DNA of 64,000 nucleotides from Proteiniphilum sp. UBA5384 (GTDB taxonomy: Bacteria; Bacteroidota; Bacteroidia; Bacteroidales; Dysgonomonadaceae), in NCBI RefSeq assembly GCF_002410825.1, contig NZ_DHOS01000002.1:1-64000 (forward strand). The letters are read 5' to 3'. Under the pieces are notes generated by a model. That model saw only the letters and a list, made by a program, of their open reading frames with translations. It was not told the DNA's origin and searched no databases. The stretch's first letter is position 1; each line of letters opens with the position of its first letter. This document shows, in pieces, positions 8,376-18,189 of this stretch. The position numbers and the translations under genes are program-made.

Positions 8376-9542
8376 ATGAAAAAATATCTATTCCTCGCGA
8401 TTTTACTTTTTTCAGCCTCCATTCTAGCTCAAAATGAAAAACCTTTAAAGGTAGGAGCAGAGCGGATCGATCTTTATTTTTCCCTGCTAAAAGGGAAACG
8501 AATTGCCGTAATGACCAACCAGACAGGAATGGCAGGGGATGAACACTTGGTGGATATGCTGGTCAAACACCGGTTCAATATTGTAGGGATCTTCTCTCCT
8601 GAACACGGATTTCGTGGCACCGCCGATGCAGGGGAACATATAGCCAGTTCAATTGATAAAAAAACAGGCATCCCCATCTGGTCGCTGTATGACAGTGGGA
8701 ACGGTAAACCATCACCAGACAATATGAAACAATTCGATGTACTGCTGTTCGACCTGCAGGATGTGGGGCTCCGTTTCTATACTTATTATGCCAGCATGGC
8801 TCGCCTGATGGATGCCTGCGCGGAGCATGATAAAAAGATGATCGTGCTGGATCGCCCCAATCCAAACGGATTTTATGTAGATGGTCCCATCCTTGACATG
8901 CAATATAAATCGGGTGTAGGATGGTTACCTATTCCCGTAGTGCATGGCATGACTTTGGGGGAACTGGCATTGATGATTAATGGTGAGATGTGGCTTCCCG
9001 GAGGCAGGATATGCGATATAACAGTGGTGCCGTGTGAGAATTATACCCATCAGACCCTTTACGAATTACCTATCGCTCCTTCTCCCAATCTACCCAATAT
9101 CCATTCTATCTACCTCTATCCTTCCACATGCCTTTTTGAAGGTACGGTGATGAGCCTGGGGCGGGGCACTTCATTCCCTTTTGAAGTATATGGCCATCCA
9201 CAATACAAAGGATCCGGTTTTTCATTCACCCCACGGAGTATCCCCGGCGCCAAGAATCCGCCGTTGCTCAACAAAAGATGCTATGGGGTAGACCTGCGGG
9301 AGATTCCCAATGAACTGATATGGGAAAAACAATTCGACCTTTCTTATGTAATCGACGCATATAATAACCTGAATATGGGGGAGAAATTCTTCACCTCTTT
9401 CTTCGAAAAACTGGTAGGGGTAGACTACATCCGTAAAGATATCATCGCCGGAAAAACGACTGAAGAGATCAGAAAAAAATGGGCTCTTGATGTGGAAGTA
9501 TTCAAACAGCAGCGAAAACCTTATCTCCTATACGAAGAGTGA
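8376..9542 (+). CDS. namZ: Secreted DUF1343 protein, exo-beta-N-acetylmuramidase (NamZ type)
   Basis: A 388-residue exported protein with a cleavable signal peptide ending near LAQ (residue 19). It has the DUF1343 landmarks: GAERIDLYFSLLKGKRIAVMTNQTG split near residue 28-50, SPEHGFRG near 75, DLQDVGLRFYTY near 125, DRPNP near 160, and SLGRGTSFPFEVYG near 260. Characterised members of this family (GH171) remove N-acetylmuramic acid from the non-reducing end of peptidoglycan fragments. In a Bacteroidales cell it would act in the periplasm in wall turnover or MurNAc scavenging. The family call is firm; activity is inferred. Confidence 0.88.
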   Translation: MKKYLFLAILLFSASILAQNEKPLKVGAERIDLYFSLLKGKRIAVMTNQTGMAGDEHLVDMLVKHRFNIVGIFSPEHGFRGTADAGEHIASSIDKKTGIPIWSLYDSGNGKPSPDNMKQFDVLLFDLQDVGLRFYTYYASMARLMDACAEHDKKMIVLDRPNPNGFYVDGPILDMQYKSGVGWLPIPVVHGMTLGELALMINGEMWLPGGRICDITVVPCENYTHQTLYELPIAPSPNLPNIHSIYLYPSTCLFEGTVMSLGRGTSFPFEVYGHPQYKGSGFSFTPRSIPGAKNPPLLNKRCYGVDLREIPNELIWEKQFDLSYVIDAYNNLNMGEKFFTSFFEKLVGVDYIRKDIIAGKTTEEIRKKWALDVEVFKQQRKPYLLYEE

Positions 9543-9558
9543 AGTGAAATACTTTTTG

Positions 9559-9566
9559 TATTTTTG
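9559..9566 (+). promoter_or_regulatory. -7 box for valS
   Basis: TATTTTTG, a full TAnnTTTG match, 21 bases before the valS ATG and just after the preceding stop. No TTTG box is found 19-21 bases upstream. Confidence 0.5.
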
Positions 9567-9587
9567 CACTTCATTTAGATATAAATT

Positions 9588-12218
9588 ATGGAGATTGCAA
9601 GCAAATATAACCCTGCAGAGGTAGAGGAGAAATGGTACAGGTACTGGATGGAGAACAAATTGTTCCATTCCGAACCGGATGAACGTGACCCTTTTACCGT
9701 TGTCATTCCACCGCCCAATGTGACCGGCGTATTGCACATGGGACACATGCTCAACAACACTATACAGGATGTGCTGGTCCGAAGGGCTCGGATGCAGGGC
9801 AAGAATGCCTGCTGGGTGCCCGGTACCGACCATGCCTCCATCGCTACCGAAGCAAAGGTGGTGAACAGGCTGGCCGCACAGGGTATCAAAAAAAATGACC
9901 TCAATAGGGACGAATTCCTAAAACATGCATGGGACTGGACACACGAGCACGGAGGAATCATCCTCGAACAACTAAAAAAACTGGGTGCATCATGTGACTG
10001 GGACAGGACTGCTTTCACCATGGATGAAACTCGCTCAGAGAGCGTATTGAAAGTGTTTTGTGATTTGCATGACAAAGGATTGATTTACCGCGGAGTGCGT
10101 ATGGTCAACTGGGATCCGAAAGCCCTCACCGCCCTTTCCGACGAAGAGGTGATCCATAAGGAAGTGACCGGAAAACTCTATTATCTCAGATATGAAATCG
10201 AAGGGGACCCCGACGGGGATTATGCCGTGGTTGCCACCACCCGCCCGGAAACGATTATGGGTGATACAGCCATATGCATCCATCCCGAAGATCCCAAAAA
10301 CAGCCATCTGAAAGGGAAAAAAGTGATCGTCCCGTTAGTCGGACGTGCCATTCCCGTAATTGAGGATAAATATGTGGATATCGAATTCGGTACCGGCTGT
10401 CTGAAAGTGACGCCGGCACACGATGTGAACGACTATATGCTGGGTGAGAAATACAACCTGCCTTCTATCGACATCTTCAATCAGGACGGCACACTCAATG
10501 AAAATGGCGACCGATACGTAGGATTGGATCGCTTCGAAGTGCGCAAGCAGATTGAAAAAGATCTGGAAGCAGCCGGACTGTTGGAAAAAGTGGAACCTTA
10601 CACCAACAAGGTGGGCTTTTCGGAACGTACCGATGCCATCATCGAACCCAAACTCTCGATGCAATGGTTCCTGAAGATGGATGATCTCGCACGTCCTGCA
10701 CTCGAAGCGGTAGAAGATGGCACCATCCACTTTTATCCCGAAAAATATAAGAATACTTACCGCCACTGGATGGAGAACATCAAGGACTGGTGCATCAGTC
10801 GCCAGTTGTGGTGGGGACACCGGATACCGGCCTATTTCCTGCCGCAAGGGGGATATGTGGTAGCGATGACCCGTGAAGAAGCCCTCAAAAAAGCGTTGGC
10901 CAAAGTGGACTACCCGCTGACGATCGACGAGCTGAAACAGGATGAGGATGTACTCGACACCTGGTTCTCCTCGTGGTTGTGGCCAATCTCGGTATTCGAT
11001 GGTATCAACCATCCTGATAACAAAGAGATCAACTACTACTACCCCACAAGTGACCTGGTAACTGCCCCCGAGATTATTTTTTTCTGGGTAGCACGCATGA
11101 TCATGGCGGGATATGAATACCGAAAAGAGCCCTGCTTCCGGAATGTATATTTCACGGGGATCGTACGCGATAAACTGGGACGAAAGATGTCCAAATCGCT
11201 CGGCAACTCACCCGACCCCATCGAACTGATGGAGAAATACGGCGCCGACGGAGTGCGTATGGGGATGTTACTCACCTCACCGGCAGGGAACGACTTGCCT
11301 TTCGATGAGTCGATGTGTGAACAGGGACGTAATTTCAACAACAAGATATGGAATGCTTTCCGACTTATCAAAGGATGGGAAATCGATGAAAACATTCCCC
11401 AACCGGAGACGGCGAAGGTTGCCGCGGAGTGGTTCCAAAGCAAACTCTCCGAAACCATTATCGAGCTAGACGACCTCTTCTCAAAATACCGTCTCTCCGA
11501 AGCGTTGATGCTGCTCTATAAACTCTTTTGGGATGAGTTCTCGGCCTGGTACCTCGAAATGATCAAACCCGCCTATCAACAACCTATCGATACGGAAACA
11601 TACAAGGTAACACTGCAATATTTCGATGCATTGATGCGCTTGTTGCATCCCTTTATGCCGTTTATTACAGAAGAGCTGTGGCAGGCTCTATATGACAGGG
11701 AAGCAGGCGAAAGCATCATGACCTCTCTTCAACCAAAGCAAACTGTGACAGACAACACTCTACTGGCGGATTTCGAAACATTGAAAGAGGTTGTTGCCGG
11801 CATACGCACCATCCGTCTGGAAAAAAATATCCCTAACAAGGATGAATTGGAACTACAAGCAATTGGCCCGCACAATCATCAATATGACTGTGTGATTGCC
11901 AAGGTGTGTCACCTCGCATCCATCACATCGGTTTTGGAAAAGCAGCCCGGGGCGGTCGGCTTCCTGATCGGAACTACAGAATACAGCATTCCCCTGGCAG
12001 AAAAAATAGATGTAGAGGCTGAGCTTCAAAAGTTGAAAGCCGAACTCACCTATACCGAAGGATTTTTACAGTCGGTCATGAAGAAACTAAGCAACGAACG
12101 GTTTGTACAGAATGCCAAACCGGAAATCGTGGAAGGAGAGCGCAAAAAACAAGCCGACGCTGAAAGCAAAATCACCCTATTGAAAGAGAACATCGCGGCG
12201 TTATCTTCCGGAAAATAG
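9588..12218 (+). CDS. valS: Valyl-tRNA synthetase
   Basis: Charges tRNA-Val. Class I synthetase of 876 residues, the normal bacterial length. PPPNVTGVLHMGH (41-53) contains the HIGH-type motif HMGH, and GRKMSKSLGNSPDP near 530 is the KMSKS loop. The editing domain lies between them, with ATTRPETIMGDTA. DWCISRQLWWGHRIP is the family signature. The C-terminal 70 residues form the tRNA-binding coiled coil. ATG 9588 fits the family N-terminus. Confidence 0.98.
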   Translation: MEIASKYNPAEVEEKWYRYWMENKLFHSEPDERDPFTVVIPPPNVTGVLHMGHMLNNTIQDVLVRRARMQGKNACWVPGTDHASIATEAKVVNRLAAQGIKKNDLNRDEFLKHAWDWTHEHGGIILEQLKKLGASCDWDRTAFTMDETRSESVLKVFCDLHDKGLIYRGVRMVNWDPKALTALSDEEVIHKEVTGKLYYLRYEIEGDPDGDYAVVATTRPETIMGDTAICIHPEDPKNSHLKGKKVIVPLVGRAIPVIEDKYVDIEFGTGCLKVTPAHDVNDYMLGEKYNLPSIDIFNQDGTLNENGDRYVGLDRFEVRKQIEKDLEAAGLLEKVEPYTNKVGFSERTDAIIEPKLSMQWFLKMDDLARPALEAVEDGTIHFYPEKYKNTYRHWMENIKDWCISRQLWWGHRIPAYFLPQGGYVVAMTREEALKKALAKVDYPLTIDELKQDEDVLDTWFSSWLWPISVFDGINHPDNKEINYYYPTSDLVTAPEIIFFWVARMIMAGYEYRKEPCFRNVYFTGIVRDKLGRKMSKSLGNSPDPIELMEKYGADGVRMGMLLTSPAGNDLPFDESMCEQGRNFNNKIWNAFRLIKGWEIDENIPQPETAKVAAEWFQSKLSETIIELDDLFSKYRLSEALMLLYKLFWDEFSAWYLEMIKPAYQQPIDTETYKVTLQYFDALMRLLHPFMPFITEELWQALYDREAGESIMTSLQPKQTVTDNTLLADFETLKEVVAGIRTIRLEKNIPNKDELELQAIGPHNHQYDCVIAKVCHLASITSVLEKQPGAVGFLIGTTEYSIPLAEKIDVEAELQKLKAELTYTEGFLQSVMKKLSNERFVQNAKPEIVEGERKKQADAESKITLLKENIAALSSGK

Positions 12219-12270
12219 CAAAAAGTGTATCTATCAATCAAAGATCACTTTTGATTAGACATAGAAAAAC

Positions 12271-13128
12271 ATGGTCAATTGGATACCTTATATTGCCGAT
12301 AAAATTTCTGAGGAAATCATCTCTGCCAGACCTGTTTCCGGTGGAGATATCTCCTCAGCATATCATATCGACACAGCAAAGAGAGAATATTTCTTGAAAA
12401 CAAACCATGCCTCTTTTGCTTTGAAAATGTTCCTTGCAGAACAAGAAGGACTCCAGGCAATTAAAGAAACCAAAACCATTGCCGTACCCCATGTGCATTT
12501 TGTGGACTCCTTTGAAGGTCAATCCTTCCTATTGATGGATTATGTGAAAAGCAAACGGCCCGATAACTCCGACTATCAACGCCTCGGAAGTCAATTGGCC
12601 CGATTGCATCAATATTCACACGCTGATTTCGGGTTTCCCACTGATAATTTTATCGGCAGCCTGCCCCAACAAAATAATCCTCATGTCAACTGGCCGGAAT
12701 TCTATTGGTTTGAACGTATTCTTCCCCAGCTTCAAATGGCACTTAAAGATGGATTAATACAGAAAAACATGATGCCGGAAGAAAGGAAAGCCATATCCCT
12801 GTTTCAAGAAATATCCGGCGATATAAACCCATCATTGCTGCATGGAGACCTTTGGGGCGGCAACTACCTGATCGCAACAGACGGCACACCTTACCTGATC
12901 GATCCGGCGGTTTATTGGGGCCATTCAATGGTAGATATCGCCCTGTCCCGTCTCTTCGGTGGCTTTGGCCCCGGCTTCTACGAAGCCTATCACGAGATCA
13001 TCCCACAATCACCTCAATACAATATACAGATCGAACTATACCAGCTCTATTACCTGCTGGTGCATCTCAACCTCTTTGGCAGCAGTTGCTATCCTTCCGT
13101 CGCCTCCATCCTGAAAAGGTATTTTTGA
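12271..13128 (+). CDS. Fructosamine kinase family protein
   Basis: Aminoglycoside-phosphotransferase-fold kinase of 285 residues. The catalytic loop LLHGDLWGGN is near 190-199 and the metal-binding IDPAVYWGHSMVDIA near 210-225; the substrate region HQYSHADFGFPTDNFIGSLPQ is typical of fructosamine-3-kinases. Family members phosphorylate ketoamine adducts on proteins or small amines so that they break down, a repair of glycation. It lies 52 bases after valS on the same strand and could be read from the same promoter. Downstream of it the coding style changes abruptly to AT-rich sequence. Confidence 0.87.
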   Translation: MVNWIPYIADKISEEIISARPVSGGDISSAYHIDTAKREYFLKTNHASFALKMFLAEQEGLQAIKETKTIAVPHVHFVDSFEGQSFLLMDYVKSKRPDNSDYQRLGSQLARLHQYSHADFGFPTDNFIGSLPQQNNPHVNWPEFYWFERILPQLQMALKDGLIQKNMMPEERKAISLFQEISGDINPSLLHGDLWGGNYLIATDGTPYLIDPAVYWGHSMVDIALSRLFGGFGPGFYEAYHEIIPQSPQYNIQIELYQLYYLLVHLNLFGSSCYPSVASILKRYF

Positions 13129-13362
13129 GATAACTTTCAATTAATCTGTTCACGGGAGAAAAAGCTATCTCTGCAAGAAAAAAAGATGACAACTGAAGAA
13201 TTCTGGGAAAAATATCATGAATAATTACTCCGACCAACTGATATTTATATAAATACCTGTTGCTTTTTTCGATAATTTTTCGATAATTCGTTATCTCCAT
13301 GTCACCATATAGACTAATGCTAAACCATTATAAATCAATATAAAAATAATAGCAACCAATGA

Positions 13363-14031
13363 ATGAATAATTTCCAAAAAACCACAAATATGAGAACAAC
13401 AGACGAAATAGCAAGAATAATCAACAACCATACTCAAGCAATCATAGACAATATTTCATACGAAAGTATTGAAGTTTACAATTTTCTAAGAAAGGAGTAT
13501 GAGAAAAAAAATATAACTGATAATTATTTATTTCAGTTTGTCTACAGAAGCTTTTATCGACTTGATAATGCGGGACTACCAGCGGAATTCAAAACCGAAT
13601 ACTTCAATCTTTTAGAAAGATATAGCAAACCTGACCATTTTTTTGATTTTCATACAATACTGAAGAAACTCAATGACATTGAAAATTATAAAAAGCAACG
13701 TACTATTCAATTTTCTTTTGTTTCCAAGATGCAAAATACCATCCATAGCAACAAACCAATTTATGATAGTAAAGTGGCTAAGGTGTTTGCATTCAGCCGA
13801 GCAAAACCAGTTCTAAGCTTTGATGAAAAAGTAGATTTTTACAAAAAACAATTACAAGAAATTGAAGATACTTATAAATTACTCATTAAGAATAATAGCA
13901 TCCAAAAAGTAATAACACTCTTTGACGAAAAATTTCAAGGAAACAATTTAGGAACAACTAAAAAACTAGACTTTATTTTTTGGTCAGCGGGTAAATTAGA
14001 TTGGGAGGAAAATAGTATTGGATTTCAGTGA
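13363..14031 (+). CDS. Hypothetical protein (222 aa), AT-rich islet
   Basis: An AT-rich open frame with normal codon bias toward A/T third positions, starting MNNFQKTTNMRTTDEIARI; ATG 13390 is an alternative start. The product is soluble, charged and predominantly helical by eye, with no signal peptide, membrane segment or motif I know. The 230 bases before it contain only a 12-codon frame and a doubled TTCGATAATT. The gene is the first of three unrecognised genes on the plus strand between the fructosamine-kinase gene and a decayed transposase, a position typical of acquired cargo. Confidence 0.65.
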   Translation: MNNFQKTTNMRTTDEIARIINNHTQAIIDNISYESIEVYNFLRKEYEKKNITDNYLFQFVYRSFYRLDNAGLPAEFKTEYFNLLERYSKPDHFFDFHTILKKLNDIENYKKQRTIQFSFVSKMQNTIHSNKPIYDSKVAKVFAFSRAKPVLSFDEKVDFYKKQLQEIEDTYKLLIKNNSIQKVITLFDEKFQGNNLGTTKKLDFIFWSAGKLDWEENSIGFQ

Positions 14032-14104
14032 TTTTGATCTAATCAGTTTGATAAGCACTCAACCATCAGGAACATGAGGTATAAAACATATTAAAAATAT
14101 AATT

Positions 14105-14329
14105 ATGGATAAAAACATTCAATTGCGTCACCAATTAAGGAAATTATCGGAAAAGCAGGTAATATTAAATCAAGAAGGTGGGCCTGAAAATAATGGAGAC
14201 TTATTCGAGGAAATATTAGAAATTCAAGAAAGAATATTGGAAAATTTCGGACTACCCACCAACCATCCCGTTTATGAAAATTATCTCTATTTCAAAAATC
14301 CTCCAACAGATCATGAAATATTTAATTGA
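14105..14329 (+). CDS. Hypothetical small protein (74 aa)
   Basis: Starts MDKNIQLRHQLRKLSEKQV. Acidic and helical, with a proline-rich end (FKNPPTDHEIFN). No membrane segment or recognised motif. Its TGA is immediately followed by the ATG of the next gene (TGAATG), so the two are almost certainly translated from one message and may act as a pair. Confidence 0.6.
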   Translation: MDKNIQLRHQLRKLSEKQVILNQEGGPENNGDLFEEILEIQERILENFGLPTNHPVYENYLYFKNPPTDHEIFN

Positions 14330-14707
14330 ATGAAACTGTTACACAAAGTGGCTGTTGACTATTTAATGAATAACGTAACAACAGAAATTCAACTCTTAAA
14401 AGATGCGCAAGAATCGCAAAGAAATACCTTCCATGTTTTAGCTGAATTATCATTACCGACTCATGTTTACATGATCTTTGTATATGAAGAGATTCTATTA
14501 AAAAGAAGAGATATGCTTGAAAACATTCTACAAGAATTTAGATTTGCGAACCAACCAGACATTTTAAATAGACTTGGGAGATTAGAGGAAGAAGAACTGA
14601 ACGATAAAAATGCAACTGTTCAAATTTTTGAAGATATAGGCTTGAATTATGTTCGACAATTTGTCTTCTTTATTAAAAACCAAACCAGCAAAAGCATATC
14701 TATCTAA
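14330..14707 (+). CDS. Hypothetical protein (125 aa), coupled to upstream small gene
   Basis: Starts MKLLHKVAVDYLMNN directly after the stop of the 74-residue gene. The product is helical and leucine-rich, with a slightly hydrophobic centre (PTHVYMIFVYEEILL) that is not a clear membrane segment. No recognised family. Being the second cistron of a coupled pair in an islet, an immunity or antitoxin-like role is conceivable but nothing in the sequence proves it. Confidence 0.6.
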   Translation: MKLLHKVAVDYLMNNVTTEIQLLKDAQESQRNTFHVLAELSLPTHVYMIFVYEEILLKRRDMLENILQEFRFANQPDILNRLGRLEEEELNDKNATVQIFEDIGLNYVRQFVFFIKNQTSKSISI

Positions 14708-14804
14708 CAAAATTTGAAACAATATTGTATCTTCGCTGTGCCAAGGGTAAACCAGATGTAAACAGGATTTAAAGACCGAAATTTCCGCAAATTTGTAACC
14801 ATAT

Positions 14805-15556
14805 TTATTGCCCGTCGGTTTCCGGGACACTCTCCTTTCCATTGAAGGTGTAGGGTATGCCGAAGATGTCGAAGACGAGCCTCTAGGCGGAGGTAGTCGT
14901 GGTGTGGACATCCTTATATTCCTCCAGTCCTTCACGAGCCGTTTTGGCCGAGGTGGAGAGCAATACCCAATAGTAGTTGTCGCTGTTGATAAACTCCTGT
15001 ATCGCTTCGTCGTTATAGATAACCTTACGTCCCCGCTCTGTCGTCTCCTTGATGATAAAGTATTTGTCATACAGGGATTTGTGAGATTCTACCGGCTTTT
15101 CCCCGTCCAGCTCGTCCTTCAATCCCCTGAGCTTCTGCATGAAGGAGGCGATCACCTTGTCCTTCCTGGCCGGAGCGAAGTATATATGATGCCATCTCCG
15201 ACTATGATCGGTTTTCCTGTAAACGGTTTTCCCGTAAATGAGGCTGCCGTTTTCCTCCAGGAGATGGTCCGGCCGCATCAGGGAATCCCGGTGTTCAGCG
15301 ATCAGCTCCTTTTGCCAGGCTATATGGGAGGGAACCAGTATGGTGAACTTGTAACCTCCCGAGGAGAGTATCCCGAGGTTGTGCTCGCTGTAGAAGCCCC
15401 GGTCGTCAACGAACTTCGGGATATCCATCCTTTTCATCGTCGACAGGACGTGGTTCAGCACCACCTTGTCGGACATGCTTCCCGGAAGTATTTGATACCA
15501 TAAGGGAAGTCCACTCCCGCAAGAGGTCAGCAATGCAAGATTGATCTGTTCGAGAT
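14805..15556 (-). pseudogene. Truncated, decayed IS1634-like transposase
   Basis: The minus strand encodes the middle and end of an IS4-superfamily transposase. QINLALLTSCGSGLPLWYQ, PGSMSDKVVLNHVLS and VDDRGFYSEHN are core-domain sequences that include a catalytic-type aspartate. A central part follows with FTILVPSHIAWQKEL and YNDEAIQEFINSDNYYWVL. The frame is then stopped by a TAG at about 14883 and continues in frame as LVFDIFGIPYTFNG...PETDGQ to a TAA at 14805. The N-terminal half (about 300 codons expected) is missing; the sequence begins abruptly at about 15556 next to an unrelated P-loop fragment. I see no terminal inverted repeats or target duplication, so the element is immobile. Confidence 0.8.
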
Positions 15557-15613
15557 TGTTTTACCCGTTCCTTTTGCCCCAATAAGCCCTATCAGCCGGT
15601 TTTCTCAAGGAAT
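15557..15613 (-). pseudogene. Remnant of a P-loop ATPase gene
   Basis: On the minus strand the frame reads VIP, stop, ENRLIGLIGAKGTGKT, a Walker A motif in a setting I associate with archaeal-type/DUF4143 AAA ATPases of Bacteroidetes, where a tryptophan (TGG) normally precedes ENRL; here it is TGA. The frame ends soon after GKT where transposase sequence begins. Only about 19 codons survive, so the assignment is tentative. Confidence 0.4.
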
Positions 15614-15834
15614 TACCCCGTACAGGTAGTGAACAAATCCGCAATCTGTAACTTGCATAATTGTTATGATTTTGATATTTCAAACCTGCATAAAGACAAC
15701 GCATTTTTTTGAATATGTAAAATTATTCACCTTTTTACAGTAGCATTATACAATATACAATTTACAAAGCGCCTCCAATATCCCTATCTTTTGAGTTATA
15801 TAACATTGGAGCAGGGCAGATATTGGCAGATTGA
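15614..15834. other. Intergenic region after pbpC with competing inverted repeats
   Basis: No gene seen. Near the pbpC stop, CTCCAAT (15773-15779) can pair with ATTGGAG (15805-15811), and the overlapping CCAATATC (15775-15782) can pair instead with GATATTGG (15819-15826). The two pairings exclude each other. It may serve as the pbpC transcript end; no U-tract is present. Confidence 0.35.
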
Positions 15835-18189
15835 TTATTCAACTGTAAACCGTATTGATACCGAGACACCATTTTCATCGACAACGGTGAGGATATATTC
15901 TCCCGGATCGGGAGAGAGTTCCATCTGGTGGATATTAGATGTCTCTCCCAGATAATCTGCGCCGAGATGCCAGAAAACACGTGTGGAAGGGTTACGGTGC
16001 GCCAGTTCGAAAACAGCTTTGCCACGTGAACCGTCCATTTGCTTGGTTATCCGGAGTATTGCTCCCGGATAGGGATAGATAAACTGCATCACCGCATCGG
16101 AGAGGTTCCCGGAAGCGCATTCGGGTGAATAAGGAGGGAGGGAACGATAACCGGGATGTCGCTGTTTGTAATACCATTCCCAGGAGGGAGGTAATCGGAA
16201 CCATGAAACAGTACGGATTCCACGGTCCCCCGCGCATTGTTCGTATACCCTGTATTGACCGTCATCCGACAGATGAACCCAACTGTGATAACTGCAAACA
16301 GAGCCCTGCAAACCCCGTGCGGGCACAAGCAATGTATCGATAGAAGTTTCGGGGCAGTACAGTCCTTTCAGTTGGCCGCTTTCACGACAAATGGCCGCTT
16401 CGACAAGCTCTCCGTAGGGCGTACCAAACCATCCCGTCGCAGGCAGGATGTTGAACAGGTCGAACATCACCTCGGCAGACGTCCGTGCGCCTGTGAGGCC
16501 CGGACGGCCTTCGCCGCTCGCGTTTCCGGTCCACACGGCAACCAGGTATTTGGGTGTCACTCCCACTGCCCATGCATCCCTAAATCCATAACTGGTACCT
16601 GTTTTCCATGCGACTCTCCTGACAGAAGGTACAAAGTCGCGGTTCAACTCTTCCGGCCGGTTCACATTGGTCAATGCCTGTAAGGTAAGCCATGCGGCTC
16701 CTGCATTGAACAGAGGCGATTCATCCGGTCTACGTTCTCCGGATGGATGTTCATCACACACCAAATTGAAACTCTCCCACGCATAATACTTCCCATCCCG
16801 GTTATAATCCATCACAGTATGTGCCATTCGCGCATAAGCGTTGGCGATATCCCATAGCGTTCCTTCGGTGCCGCCGAGGATCAGGGAAAGACCATAATGA
16901 TCGGCAGGCCGGTTGAGGGTGGTCATCCCGGCTTTTTTCAAAAAGTCATAGAATTTCGGCACCCCATATTTCCGTAGTGAAACCACTGATGGCACATTCA
17001 ACGAACGGGCTAGCGCCTCATCGGCATGCACTGCCCCATCGTATCCAAGGCTGAAATTCTTGGGGGCAAAACCGTTGATATTAATGGGGACATCGGGAAG
17101 TAATTCCGAGGGAAGCAACACGCCTTCCTGCAACATGGCACAATAGAGAAAGGGTTTTAAAATACTACCCGTACTCCGGGGTGACCGGATAATATCGACC
17201 TGACTACCATAAGCATTGGTACCAAAACCTGCATTTCCGTTGTAAGAGAGTACTTCATTCGTCTCCAGATTGACGATCAATGCCGCAAGGTTGAAAATAC
17301 CATTTTGCGAGAATTCCTTATTCCAGTGATTCAGCACCTCTTCGGTACGCACCTGCAAATGTTTATCGATCGTGGATTGAATATGGTTGCCCGGGCGCTG
17401 TAGATAGGCTTGAGTTACCAGATGGGGCGCAATCTGTGGCAGAGGATGCGGATGGTTGGGTAACGGCTCCAATAAAGCCAACTCATAGTCTGTTTGGTCA
17501 ATGATATTGTTATCGTATAATTGCCTCAAAAGACGGTCGCGTTTCTTCAACAACCCGTCCCGGTCACGGCCGAAGTGCATCATCGAAGGCGAATTGGGTA
17601 ATACGGCCAACACTGCCGCCTCCGCCCAGGAAAGCGATCCGGCACTATGCCCGAAATAACGCCACGAAGCAGCATCTATACCCACCACATTTCCACCCAT
17701 CGGTGCATGGGAAGCATAGAGGACCAGGATATCATTTTTAGAACGTGATAATTCGAGCCTTGTAGCGAGGATAACTTCGATAAACTTTTCGAAATAGGTA
17801 CGTTTGTTCCGACGCATCAACCGTACAGTCTGCATGGTGATGGTGCTTCCGCCACTCACGATTCGGCCAGCCTTTATATTCTGTGCCATCGCCCTACCCA
17901 GCGACAGCGGATTGACTCCCGGATGATACCGGAAATGCCTGTCCTCAAACTGGACAAGGCATATCTTATATTTCTCCGGGATACTGTCGGCCGGAGGAAA
18001 TCGCCATTGCCCATCGGCAGCAATACGCGCACCCAACAGCTCCCCGTTCCGGTCCGATACCAGCGTACTATAAGGCGAGTTGAACAACGTACGGGGCAGG
18101 GAGAAAAGATACCAGACCAGCAGGAAAGCAAGGAGCACTAAAAAGATCTTTTTCCATCGGCTTAATGCGTGAAACCATCTCCTCATCAT
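15835..18189 (-). CDS. pbpC: Penicillin-binding protein 1C
   Basis: Bifunctional class A PBP (784 residues) anchored by one membrane segment at about 14-31. The GT51 glycosyltransferase domain shows FEDRHFRYHPGVNP (catalytic E82) and GGSTITMQTVRL. The transpeptidase domain shows RSTGSILKPF with the active serine near 335, an SLNVPS motif, and KTGTSYGFRDAW near 528. The C-terminal 90 residues are the BiPBP_C domain typical of PBP1C. The frame is open to 18255, but ATG 18189 overlaps the upstream TGA as ATGATGA, an obvious translational-coupling junction with the alpha-2-macroglobulin gene, and gives a normal N-terminus (MMRRWFHALSRWKK). Confidence 0.94.
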   Translation of the reverse strand: MMRRWFHALSRWKKIFLVLLAFLLVWYLFSLPRTLFNSPYSTLVSDRNGELLGARIAADGQWRFPPADSIPEKYKICLVQFEDRHFRYHPGVNPLSLGRAMAQNIKAGRIVSGGSTITMQTVRLMRRNKRTYFEKFIEVILATRLELSRSKNDILVLYASHAPMGGNVVGIDAASWRYFGHSAGSLSWAEAAVLAVLPNSPSMMHFGRDRDGLLKKRDRLLRQLYDNNIIDQTDYELALLEPLPNHPHPLPQIAPHLVTQAYLQRPGNHIQSTIDKHLQVRTEEVLNHWNKEFSQNGIFNLAALIVNLETNEVLSYNGNAGFGTNAYGSQVDIIRSPRSTGSILKPFLYCAMLQEGVLLPSELLPDVPININGFAPKNFSLGYDGAVHADEALARSLNVPSVVSLRKYGVPKFYDFLKKAGMTTLNRPADHYGLSLILGGTEGTLWDIANAYARMAHTVMDYNRDGKYYAWESFNLVCDEHPSGERRPDESPLFNAGAAWLTLQALTNVNRPEELNRDFVPSVRRVAWKTGTSYGFRDAWAVGVTPKYLVAVWTGNASGEGRPGLTGARTSAEVMFDLFNILPATGWFGTPYGELVEAAICRESGQLKGLYCPETSIDTLLVPARGLQGSVCSYHSWVHLSDDGQYRVYEQCAGDRGIRTVSWFRLPPSWEWYYKQRHPGYRSLPPYSPECASGNLSDAVMQFIYPYPGAILRITKQMDGSRGKAVFELAHRNPSTRVFWHLGADYLGETSNIHQMELSPDPGEYILTVVDENGVSVSIRFTVE

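Noticed and set aside
14808..15503. 231-codon plus-strand frame
   Set aside because: Antisense to the transposase remnant, whose minus-strand translation has recognisable family sequence.
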